Assembly: GCA_964036045.1 (NCBI GenBank)
Contig: OZ038385.1
Span: 54,587,419-54,651,418 of the forward strand
Source of the DNA: Eutreptiella sp. 'Long Island Sound 2002'
Taxonomy: Eukaryota > Euglenozoa > Euglenophyceae > Eutreptiales > Eutreptiaceae
DNA length: 64,000 nucleotides
Reading direction: 5' to 3'
Positions 33,901-44,348 of the stretch are shown piece after piece. The notes under the pieces were generated by a model. That model was not told the DNA's origin. It saw only the letters and a list, made by a program, of their open reading frames with translations, and did no database searches. A program made the position numbers and the translations under genes. The first letter of the stretch is position 1, and each line of letters starts with the position of its first letter.

Positions 33901-36900
33901 AATGGGTGGTGCGCGACACCACCGACAGGAGCGGTGGCGGTGGCGGCTGAGCAACAGATCTGTGGGTTTGCGGACTTTTCTCGGATCCCTCCGACATATC
34001 CCTGGAACACCCTCTCCTGACGATTTCTGTGCACCAAGGTGTCCCTGTGGCTGGTGCTCCCCCTTGTTGACATGCCCCACGACGCAAATGTCTCTCTTTC
34101 AGCTGCGTGCAAGCGACATGTCCAAGCAGCACCCTGTAGGGGCCGTATTTTTCCAGGCTCTGACAGGGATGGATACCCACCCCTCCGAGGACCAATTTTG
34201 GCCAATGTTGACCACTTTTGACCCTTGACAAAAAGCAGGGTTTGTCACTGTTTCGGAATTCGAAAGTTTTTTTGATTCGGAAATATTCGGAAATATTCAG
34301 AGATATTCGGAATGGATGCTGTTAATTTCTGAAGGGCTCTGGATGCGCACTGTCAATGCTTGGAGGTCCCTGGACGGATGCTGTTGACCACCCACACACA
34401 CCATGCCCTAACCACATACTCAAACGGACACCTTTCAAGCACATTAGCAAGAAAATTGGCTCAACCCAATCATTGTGCCGCCCTCCAAGGGTGCCAGGTA
34501 GGGGTGGAGGGGACAAACTCTCAGCGAACCCTGCTGGGCCTCAAGAGTGGTGGTGGCATGCAGTGGCACACTTGAAGGATGATAGGGGGTTCAACCACTT
34601 ACCATCCCTGCTGAGGGCCTATCAGAACTTGTTTTCAAATGAAAATTCTCGAAAATCTCACTCACCACCCACATACTCACTACTGTTTGGACCCCAAAAC
34701 CCCAACTGTTGTTACTCGGAAACATTTGGGCAGATTTGGAAATTTGACTGAATCCCCGGACCAAAATTGTTGCTATTCGGAAATGATCGGAAATATTCGA
34801 AATTCCCAGTTTCGCTCTGATTCGAAAAAATTCGGAAATGTTCGGCGCCAAATCAGCGACAAACCCTGCAAAAGTCATTGTCCACCCCCACATGCCGCTG
34901 ATCAATTTGATGGGCCGCATGACATCTGTTGAAAGAAAGCTTTCTTCGAGATTTTGTACCATTTTTCGCCCCCAAAGCCCTCACCCAGAAAAAAAATTCG
35001 GCTGCTTTAGCGCCGAACTTTAGAGGGACGAAGGAGTCTCGTGATGGTCATTTCATTATCTCAGGCCCCCCAGAGCCCCCACACCCCACCAAAATAAATA
35101 CTCACTATCGTATCACCCCTAGCACCAGTCGTAGCTTGTCCGTGAAGCAACGATGGTGGCCACCCGCCGCAGAAGCTCTCACAGCGCATTGTCATGAATA
35201 CGGCGTCGGAGGCACCGTCACAGATTGTTCGAAGCAATGTCCACTCTGTTCAGCACAGGCCTCCTGGCGCTGTGAATTATCTCTTGATTATCCCTTCCCT
35301 CCCCACCCGATCACAGTTCACGCTTCCTGAATTTGCCCCGGCACATGTCACTTACATCCGTGCTAAACTCCCCCCAACTCTGAGTCCTCTGTGTCCCATG
35401 GGATGTTCCGTCGGGTGTCACCGACATCCGTACTGAGCCGTGACCCCGCCTCCTGCTCCCGGTCGTAGCTTGGCCAAAAAAAAGGACGATGGTCGTCATC
35501 CTCCAGGATCACCCTGGCATTCCAACACTGCGTCAAGTATCACACAGCGGAGCCGCAACACACATGGTCCGAAACGTCCGGCAAGAGGCCGTCAGGCGCC
35601 GTCACAAATTGTCCTGCATGGCCTGAGAGCGCCTCTGGCGCCCCCACAGCTCTGGTCACAGGTCAGGCCTCGGCTCCCTGTCGTGCCTCCCGGCGCCGTC
35701 TCTTTCGGGTGTCACTTACTTTCGTGCTGAACCCCCCACTGTCACGGTCCCCTGTGCCTTCACTCGCTTCTGCGCTGTACAGCTCCTTCTCACCGTCTGA
35801 GCTGGATAACAGTTCATGGCCACTGGACCCCCACCCCCGCCCCGAGTCAACATCCGAACCCCTTCTCATGTCTTCCGACTCAGCCATGGGCTCCAGCCCC
35901 AGGGCATCCCATTCTGGTCGTAGCTTGGACAAGGGTTTGGGGATCCTCTGGCGCCATGGCGTATCATGTGATGTATCTCCCCTGGTCCGCTGCCCTCAGG
36001 TCGGCACACCCGAGACGGAGGCCCGCGCAGCGCACGCCCGTTCCCCCCACCCTCCACACACCATGTCACGGGTCTTCATCTCCCACACACGGACCTCGCC
36101 CTCCTCGCCGCCCGTGACGAAGAACTTGAGGTTGGGCGCCACGACAAGGGCCGTGATCCCGCAGCGGTGCGCGCTGTCCACGCTCCACAGGAACTCCCCG
36201 TTCACCGCGTCGAAGGCGCGGATCGCCCCGTCCGACCAGGCGGACAGGCACACGTCCATCTGCCCCAAGTAGCTCAGGCACACCGGGTGCGGCCCGCTGG
36301 CCGGCACGGCCCCGCCGGGGGCCCCGGGGGGGCGCTTGGCGCCGCCGAGGGGGGCGTGGGCCTGGCTCTTTACGCTGTACCCCACGTCCGGGCCGCCGAA
36401 GGGCCGCGCGAGGCCGCGGGGGCCGACGCCCGCGCACTGCGACACGATGCGGTAGGAGCTGCTGTCCCACACCCGGACCTGCCCGTCCGCCGACGCCGTG
36501 GCGAAGCGGTCGTTGAGGAAGGGGTGGAAGGCCACGGCCTTGGCCGCGACCAGCGGGGCCTCCAGGAACACGTCGGCGGACGGGGGCTGCCCGGGGCGGA
36601 GGATGGAGCGAAACACGGTGCCGCGCGTCGTCCCGAGGAGGAGGTAGGACTCGTCGCTGCTGAGGGACAGGGACGTGACCTCCCCGTCCACCGTCAGTTT
36701 GGAGCGCGCGTCCATCCCGTTCTGGAGCACGAACTGCGTGTCCGCGATGTGGTACAGCCCCACGGTCCCGTCGCCGCCGCTGCAGTACAGCGTCACGGAG
36801 CGGTCGTCGTTGCCGAAGTTCGCGTACCGGAAGCCGCCCCCCCCGCCCCCAACCCCGCCCCCGTCGTCCAGCCGCTTCGGGACAAAGAGGCACCGGACGC

Positions 36901-37645
36901 CGCCGCTGCAGACGGTGACCCCCGTGATCAGCTTCTTCTCCCGCAGCGAGTAGATGGACACGTCGCCGGACTCGCTGCCCACGAAGAGCACGTCGCCGTT
37001 GGGGCTGAACTCCGCGGCGGTGCCCCGGCGGACGTGCGTCGTGGTGCTGATCTTGTCGACGGTCTGCTGCCCCGTCATCGGGTTGAGGACGTGGTAGTAC
37101 ACCTCGTTCCCGGCGAGCACGCAGTACTGGTAGCACTCCGTCTCGCGCCGCTTGATGTCCCGGGCCTTGCCGCCCCACTGCACCAGCGCAACGGGGCTCG
37201 GGAGCTCCGCCGTGTTGGTGAAGCACACCGGGTGCCCGATGGACATGTCCCACACCACCACTTTGCCGTCCGGCGCCTCCCCCACCGTCAGCAGCAGCTT
37301 CTCGTCGTCCGTCATCGTGACGCACTTGACCCCGAAGTCGTGCTCCTCGAGCCGGAACACCAGCGCCCGGTCCTCGAACCGCCACACGCACACGTTCGCG
37401 TTGACGCCCCGCTGCCCGGACACGAGCCACCGCCCCGTCCTCGACACGAAGAGGCACGTCACGTTGTCGTCGTGGCCGCGGAGGAACTGCTGCTCGTGGG
37501 CGTCGCTCAGGTTCATGATGACGACGCAGGCCCCGGCCAAGTAGACGTACTCGCGGCCATTCGGGTGCAGGTACAGCGAGTTGGGCTGGCCCGCAAACCC
37601 GATGGCGTGCTCGAGCTCGATGGTGGGCGGGATCTCTTCGTTCAT
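30991..37645 (-). CDS. CFAP52: CFAP52/WDR16-type WD40 cilia and flagella protein, two exons
   Basis: Axonemal WD40 protein, a ciliary microtubule-associated/inner protein in known relatives. Exon 1 is 36062-37645 (ATG at 37645, MNEEIPPTIELEHAIGF) and exon 2 is 30991-31503, ending in TGA 30991-30993. The intron has donor ATG|GTGTGTGG and acceptor CCACAG|GTC, phase 0. The junction fuses VWEMKTRDM to VSELKEHKG, as in the family. Total 698 residues versus about 620 in animals. The excess is a Gly-rich insert (exon 1, plus strand near 36835-36865) and a Pro/Gly-rich insert near 36290-36350. The many WD-like repeats include LRGHDDNVTCLFVS, ASKDKSVITWDL and GTDQLVRLWD, ending DACVFLWNVYT. Exons are GC-rich. 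Family confidence is high; a further 5' exon is not excluded. Confidence 0.93.
31504..36061 (-). other. 4.56-kb intron of CFAP52
   Basis: GT-AG intron between the two coding exons. It contains diverged duplicate segments at about 35127-35400, 35460-35760 and from 35919, each opening with GTCGTAGCTTG. The first two then carry GCCGTCACA(A/G)ATTGT and GTCACTTAC...CGTGCT at matching spacings. AT-rich phrases of TTCGGAAATATTC type lie around 34270-34310 and 34730-34850. No internal gene recognised. Confidence 0.8.
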
Positions 37646-38635
37646 CTTACGGCACCCCGGCCCGGGTCACACGCGACGGCAGACGGAGGGCACGCAGGCG
37701 GCAGCGCGCGGGAGCGAAACACAAGAATGGACGAGGAAGTGGACACTCAGAAAGTGACATCATCCATTGCTCGGTTCGACATCTGCAATGCGGTTGACGT
37801 GACTGACACACCGATCCCCACCACCTCGGCCACCACCGCCACGATGACAACAACAATGAAAACATTATTATCGTCATCAGTAAGACCACGGCTAAGGCCC
37901 ACGCCGCCACCGCCCGCATTTCCACCACCACCACAGTAACAACAACGACAGCAGCAGCAGCAACAACAACCGCCGCACTCACCACAACCACGACCGCCAG
38001 TATGGGTCAAATTCAACAGATGCATTGGCGAACATTGAGAATTCATCGGCATCGGGAATCAGGCATGCACCTCCTGGCTGGAAATGCTGGTGTGTTCTCG
38101 TCATGCCGAGACCATTCTGTTGCCGTAAGCGACCATCGGGCCATCAATGCAGGCAACCACCCGAGGTATTCCCTGACTACATGGCCACCAAAAATGAGAT
38201 CATGGATCATGAGCCATGGTGGTGGTAACCCCCACCCTGACACAAACCTGGCTGTCCCAAGTTGAACCGGTTGACTGTTGCCACACAACAAGATAAACCG
38301 GGTCGTATGCGTTGCATCTCAGCAACAACTTTTGTCTAGCCCTAAGCATCAGATCATAGCGGGATGAACCACCAAACCCCCCCCCATTCCATCAGAACGT
38401 TCTAGCAACCAAAAGAGCACCTTTTTTGTGGAAGTTCCAACCATACAAGGGGGGAATGTTTGCCCGGCGCGCTACTTTTCTATTAACTATCCCGACTTCA
38501 GCCCCAGATTTACCCTCTCATGGAGAAGCCCCCCCAAGTAGACCACGTTGGACTGCACACCTTCCCTGCAAAGCACGTTGCATAATAAGGCAATAGCTGT
38601 GAATTCAACAACTGCAAATGTCATTTGTATTGTAC
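37646..38635. other. Upstream region of CFAP52
   Basis: About 1 kb holding the likely promoter. Rich in trinucleotide-like CCA/CAA/CAG tracts (37820-37990). No TATA box or other element could be assigned. Confidence 0.4.
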
Positions 38636-38857
38636 TTAACAAACAACATTGGTCCCACAAGTGTGGGTGTCAATACATTCAGCACAATAGTGCTCTTCAC
38701 ACTCACCACAAACTGTGATGGTGGAACGCTTCTGACAACACAGCACACACACTTCTGCCTCATCCTCTGCCTCATTTTGCGTGGCGGCCGAGTTGCTTTT
38801 GTCAGTCCAAACATGAGGCAGGACATGCTCCCATGGTCCATAGGGGGGGTGACGCAC
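38636..38857 (-). CDS. Probable 3'-terminal exon with a B-box-like zinc finger
   Basis: A 74-codon open stretch (stop included), ending in TAA at 38636-38638 and starting after a good acceptor (CATTCGCAGGCAG|GTG) in phase 0. It encodes an acidic segment (NEAEDEAE) followed by CX2C, CX2C and CX2C pairs and a histidine in B-box order: CVLC, CGEC, CAEC, then IDTHTC. B-boxes mediate protein-protein contacts and sit in ubiquitin ligases and in many protist proteins of unknown role. The second expected histidine is replaced by Cys/Thr, so it is an imperfect match. Upstream exons should lie at higher coordinates (38.9-43 kb) but could not be identified. Confidence 0.5.
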   Translation of the reverse strand: MRHPPYGPWEHVLPHVWTDKSNSAATQNEAEDEAEVCVLCCQKRSTITVCGECEEHYCAECIDTHTCGTNVVC

Positions 38858-41800
38858 CTGCCTGCGAATGCAAAATTGTGTAAAATGCAACAAAATACGG
38901 ACTGACTGGTGCAACTCATTGGGGCCGCCACGTCAGGTGTTCCCAACCAAGCCCCAATGCCTTCTCGGGGTACCCATGGTGGGGAGAAATCAATATGGCT
39001 ACATCACCCATGCCTTCTCGGGGTACCCATGGTGGGGAAATCAACCTAGTAAGGAGTAGATGTGGTGGAAACGAGCAAAAAATGGATGAAAATGGGTGAA
39101 ACTGGGTGAGAATCCAAATATACCATATCCCCAATGTGAAAGAAGCATCAAAATACCCGTTTTCAAACAACAATAATGCCCATAGTGTCACAAAGTATGG
39201 GGTTCTAGGACGGCTAGACGTCCAAACAGTTGCACTACGTGCGCGCTGCGCTTAGTGCACCCCCTAAAAGGTCACCGGTGGGTCAAAAAGGATGCCCGGC
39301 ACGCGCCCAGCGCACTAACGCTCCCCCAAGGTGTAGAAGGGCGATGAACTCATTTCACCACTGCGCAAACTGCGAGGTTCTCAACGTTGCAGCAAACCAA
39401 ATGCTCGTGTCCGGTTGCCCTGCTGCTGGGCTCAATTGACAACATCTAGGTTCCTCCAATTGCTGCCCCTGCAGAGATAGGGCACACCCAAAGTGTTGAA
39501 AGAGGGGGGGGGGGTCTTTTTGGTCAAGTACAAATTGCCCTATGGCCAGGCCACTTGGTTGCCGTAAGAACAGCGGTGGTCGCCACTGTCCAAAATCACC
39601 ATGGCATCCATCATAGCTCTTGCAGCATGCATGCAGCGAAGCAGAATTATAGCAGTACAAAGCAATGCAAATCTCAGCATAGCACGCGTTGGAGGCGCCC
39701 TCACGTATCGCCACAGTGTGGCCAAAGGCGCCCAAGATCTGCTGGCGACAAAGGGCAATGTCACGCTGGAGTTACACTGGAAATCTCAGCCTGTTGGAGT
39801 ATTGTACAGTACCTTTCCCATCCCTCATAGCTCATCCCCAAGACAGAACAAGGAAAGGCTTATGCCAACAAATGTTCATAAAACAGGGGTTCCAGGAAAC
39901 GAAACGAATGGGTCACCATGCTCGACCGGGAGGCTTCAACAAAAGTCAGACCTTCGTGCATCCGGAGTCAGTTTATTGGAACATAATGGGGGGGAAATTC
40001 TGGTTGTGCAGAGTAACAACTGCAGTTAGTGGCATTGTTTTTGATGAATTGCGGGTTTTGACTGAGGATGTTGCTTTTCAAGTTCCGACGGTGAAAGTTG
40101 GAGAGTTGCAATGAGGCACCGTGCGTCCAAAGCACATCATCGCTCTGTATGTGCATTCGTGTGAAATGCCAGCAGAGGATGATAACACCGATGGCACAAT
40201 GAACCGTGCGATGCGCAATGGCTCCATGTTGTGCACAATTGTGCACTGCGAGGGGCAACCCCAGTCTGCCTGAACAATGCCCAATGCCTGCTTTGTAGCA
40301 TATTGGCAGGTTCTGGGTGTCCAGACAGACATGAATTGTGCATGTGATGAAGCCGGAAAAGGCGCACCTGCGAAACCTTCGCAGACGCAAACAGACAACA
40401 GCGGTGGACAGGCCCCCCTCACCGGGCGAGGAGAGGAGAGGCTCCCCCCAACTTCCCCGACGCCCTATCCAAGGGGACGGGGGGTTCAGGTGGAGGCACC
40501 CCCTCCGAGTGGTTTGATTGTGCTGCGGCTAAGTACAAAATCACCCCTGCCTCCATGTGCAAGAGGAGGGCCACGGTCCAGATCCGAGTGCCGTTCTCCT
40601 TCGATGTGGACTGTGGCTCATCAGCCACCACAGGTCCGTGGACAGTACAGTGGAAGGGCAACCCAGTACGCCATGTCAGTACCCTTCACCCTGCGACCGG
40701 TCAAAGGTCAGAATGGAAACGAAATGGTGTGCCTGGACCGATTTGTGGGGGTCATTCTGCCGGTCAATCGGGTCGCGAGCCCCACCTCAAAGAGCAGGTC
40801 CTCGTGTGGACACGGGCTCCAGTATGTACCACTCCAGCGAGCACCACAAAGCCAGCGGCCTGGGCTGAATCTAGTTCTGTTCACAACAGGTTTGACTGCA
40901 ACTGCAACCGCAACCTGACTGCTGCCTTCAGCCACCGGTGAAGTGCCACAACTCCGCCCACAAATGACCCCCCCCCCCCTCCCGTTTGGGACTGTGGTTT
41001 GAGGCCCAGAGCAGCTCCCCAAAGGGGAATTACTCGGACGCCTGGTGTGGTCGGCAAGAGCGCTACAGCCAACTTTAGCCCAGCCTGACAGAGGGCAACT
41101 CCGGCACTTGCCAAGTTTTCATCTCGGAGGGGCGGGGCTGCAAGCCACGCAGGCAAAGAGAGAGGCTACGCCCCATCCGGTACAAACACAAATGCAGTTT
41201 CAAGTTCGGTCAGACACGTTAGGCAGACTGGATAATGAGTGAGGGTCATGGGGAAAGGGCCGGAGATGTCGGAAGGAGCGGGTAGCTGCCGTCTTCAGGC
41301 AGCGGAAGTGCACAGGCATCACAGTGGAGGGGCCTTCTTGGTTCTTCAAGGAGCACGATACGTTCTTGGGTTCGAGGACTCGGAGCAGCTTGTCTGAGGG
41401 GAATGCACCGCCGCATTGCGTCTGGCAAACGCGCGATCACACCTGCAATCCACTACACGCGGCCGGAGGGAAACAAGCGACGCTGACATGCCCCACCCCC
41501 ACACCCTCGTCCCAACACGGGCCCGATTCTGGCTCAAGGGGCAAAATTGCGGAAACACGGGGTCGCCGTGTTTGGACAAGCCCGTGTCAGGACAAGGAGG
41601 GTGGGGGGTGCCTTCGTGGCTACCTGCCACTTCTTCCCCATTCCCAATGTATGACGCTCTCCCAATGTGCAATCGGAGGGGGTTGGCCCCAACCTTTCGG
41701 CAGCCATATGCCTCGGGCTTATGAATGCATTCCTTGCGTCAGCAGCCACCAAAATGACTCCGGGCGGCGTTTGGACCCGTCCCTTTGTGCGCTCACCCTC

Positions 41801-43217
41801 GCGGGTGCACACGCCAATAATCCTGCGGTTTTCACACCCTCCGAAGAGGTGTACCGCGCTCGAGTTCGCCCCCCCCCCGTCCTGCGCGCCATGAACAGTG
41901 CCTGCGCCTGGATGTGCATCGGGGGCCTTGGGGGTCACAGACATCGTGGGTGTCGTCAGGCGCGGCTGGACCGGACCCTCAGAGGCCCTCAGAGCCGGCC
42001 TCTGATCATCCGTTTTGCTGTTTGCAGGTCCCAAAGACATACAGCCCCGGGCCCCAAATCGTCCCCCTGGGCGTGGGATCTGATCATCTTTGCATGTGAC
42101 CGAAGAAAGAGAGTCGCCCAGTGCACTGGGGCTACCAGATGTTTGTGGGCATTGCGGTGATGAATTGGACGGGGCAGAACAGGGGGTCGAAGTAGAGGTC
42201 GAGGGCTCAGGACCGCAGCAGACCATTATTATGATATTCTTATTAGGCAAGTCCCGTGCGGCTCGCAGGGTCACAGCGGACTGGGCGGCGCCCCGGACAT
42301 GCCGACGTGTCTTCGTCCTGTCGCACCTCAGGCTGACCCCGGGGGATGTCTGCACTGCACACGCCCGGCGCGCGGGCGACAGTCGCAACACACGTGTCAC
42401 GTACAGCGCCACTGGCCCGCAGGCGCGCCTTCCTGTTGCTCGTACCTGGAACTCGCGAGTCTGAGGCAAACAATCCACCGCTGCCGCCTAGAGGGCGTAC
42501 GCAGAGCAGGCACGTCCTCTGGGGATCTTGATCAGTCGCCAAGTGCAGCAGCTGACATCAGCACCGGCTTTGCGGGGGGAGGGGAGGGGGGCTGAAGGAT
42601 GTTCGAGGGGGCGTTGGATTGCACAGAACTTGGACGCGGCCCCATCAGGTGGTCCAAGGTCGCGATGGCCTTTCCACTGGACGGCTTGACTGGGGTGGAC
42701 GCGCCCAGTGCCCAGCCACAACGCTGTCCGACCCACAGGCCCCGGCGTAGCGTGTGGGGGATCCCGCCGTCGTGCCAGTGCACGGCGGGCGTTGCGCTGG
42801 GGATGGGACGGGGGTTTTGAGGGTGGGAGGCAAGGGGGACGCTCGGGGCGGTGACCTCGCGACTTCCAAAAGTCTGAAATCTCAAGAAGACGCTGATGAA
42901 ATGGCATTTTCCCAAGGAAACGACACTAAAATCGACGGGGAAAAGGGCGGCATGCGATCCAGAGGGGGAGGGGGTGGGGGGACAGAAATGTCGAAGCGCT
43001 TTGCCCGTCGCTACTTCCGGGTGTGTTGCGTGGAGGCATGCCTCCGGGCGGCGTGCGGTCGTGGGGCAGGGGACTGGGGACGGGGGTTGGTTTGTGTCCA
43101 CGACCAGTCGTGATGGCGTCCTACAGCGCCCCCACCGTTCCTCGCGGGGCATCCCAGGCTCCCCCGAGTTGGACGTGAGGGTGAAGGCCGGCCCGTGTGG
43201 ACTCGTGCGGTCACGCT
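38858..43217. other. Unresolved region; possible upstream exons of the B-box gene
   Basis: A 53-bp tandem duplication occurs at 38953-39055 (ATGCCTTCTCGGGGTACCCATGG twice). Minus-strand open stretches with plausible but unrecognised coding character lie at 40419-40661, 40708-41022, 41246-41440 (includes LHCDACALPLPEDG) and 41534-42478. None shows a known domain, and their splice joins could not be fixed by phase. They are listed as possibilities, not genes. Confidence 0.3.
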
Positions 43218-44348
43218 TCAGGGCATCGCCAGCGGCACGACCGCGGGCCACTTCATGTTCACGCACTTGTCGCACACCCGCACGGCCTTCTTGTACCCGA
43301 GGAGCGGCAGCTTCCGGCGGCCGGTGCTGCACTTGGCGCACACCTGCGCCCCGCACTGCCGGCAGTGGCGCCCCTCCTTCAGCAGCCCCCACCGCGCGCC
43401 GCAGAGCTCGCACCGCGCGCCGCGCGACATCTGCGGCCGGTTCAGGGCGGGGCCCCAGAGCCGCTTCTGGAGCGGCTTGTTGGCCTCAAAGGCCAGGGCC
43501 AGCGTCGGGTTCGCGCGGCACATGTGGCAGAACTCGGTGAAGGAGATGCGGTTGTCGCCGTCCAAGTCCAGCTGCTGGAACACGCGGTCGGCGTACTGCT
43601 GCGCCAGGGCCTGACTGGTCGTGGACGCGTTGCCGTCGGGGGCCCAGAGGAATGAGGGCTGTATCGAGCCGAGCGACGGCGCGGCCGAGCCGGGCGCTGA
43701 TCCCGGTGCGGATGCGGGTGGACTCTCCACAGGACTGGGCCCGGGGCAGGGGCCGGGGCCAGGGCCGGGATCAGCACCGCGACCGGGGACGGCGCCTGGA
43801 GGGGGTGCCACACTGGCATCGGCACCGGCTGCGGCATGGCGTCCCGATTCGGGGGCCGATCCCGGTCTGGGCCCCTCTGCCGTATCCAGCCCCGCCTCCC
43901 GCCCGGAGGATATCAGTTCCAGAGGGCTCTCGGGGTCAACGGGCAGCAGCGGCTCCTGCTCCTCTTCGAGCCGCTCCGACTCGTCCGGGGACAGCGCAGA
44001 GCACAGCTGGTGCCAGTGCATCGGACTGTCCGGGTCGTCATCACAAGAACTGGCCCACTCGTCATCGCACAGGCCCACATCACCGTCCGGGCTCGCTTCG
44101 GGGCTGGGCTTGAAGGGCTCATCGTCCCAGACCAAGTACTTGCCCCAGAACGCGGAGGCCACCATGTTCGCCACCTCCTTCCGGTCCAGGTACCCCGTGT
44201 GGCTCAAATCGTACGTGTCGAAACACAACCGCAGACGCTCCTCCAGAGATCCAGTGCTCATCACTGCAAGGCCACAGACTAACTCTTGGAAGTCGACCCT
44301 CCCGTCCTTGTTGGCGTCGCAGATCTCGAACAGGCGCTGGGCATCGAC
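43218..44348 (-). CDS. Terminal exon of the Rab-GAP: three EF-hands and FYVE-like zinc finger
   Basis: 376 residues. The acceptor is CACAACAG|GTCGAT at 44349-44350 and the stop is TGA. EF-hand 1 and 2 are adjacent, as in TBC1D8/9 proteins. A long acidic then proline/serine-rich linker (runs of CPGPSP and ASAPGSAPGS) separates them from EF-hand 3. The last ~75 residues form the eight-cysteine finger with EGRHCRQCG in place of the usual RRHHCRxCG, so PI3P binding is plausible but not assured. Joins to LADQ at the end of exon 47224-47460. Confidence 0.88.
   Translation of the reverse strand, partial: VDAQRLFEICDANKDGRVDFQELVCGLAVMSTGSLEERLRLCFDTYDLSHTGYLDRKEVANMVASAFWGKYLVWDDEPFKPSPEASPDGDVGLCDDEWASSCDDDPDSPMHWHQLCSALSPDESERLEEEQEPLLPVDPESPLELISSGREAGLDTAEGPRPGSAPESGRHAAAGADASVAPPPGAVPGRGADPGPGPGPCPGPSPVESPPASAPGSAPGSAAPSLGSIQPSFLWAPDGNASTTSQALAQQYADRVFQQLDLDGDNRISFTEFCHMCRANPTLALAFEANKPLQKRLWGPALNRPQMSRGARCELCGARWGLLKEGRHCRQCGAQVCAKCSTGRRKLPLLGYKKAVRVCDKCVNMKWPAVVPLAMP

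Noticed and set aside
36167-37939. 590-codon open frame antisense to CFAP52
   Set aside because: A shadow of a GC-rich coding exon; the minus strand encodes clear WD40 repeats, and the antisense product is His/Arg/Ala-rich with no family.
41534-42478. 314-codon minus-strand open frame
   Set aside because: Composition is uneven, no domain, no supported start or splice join; may include a real exon but cannot be called.
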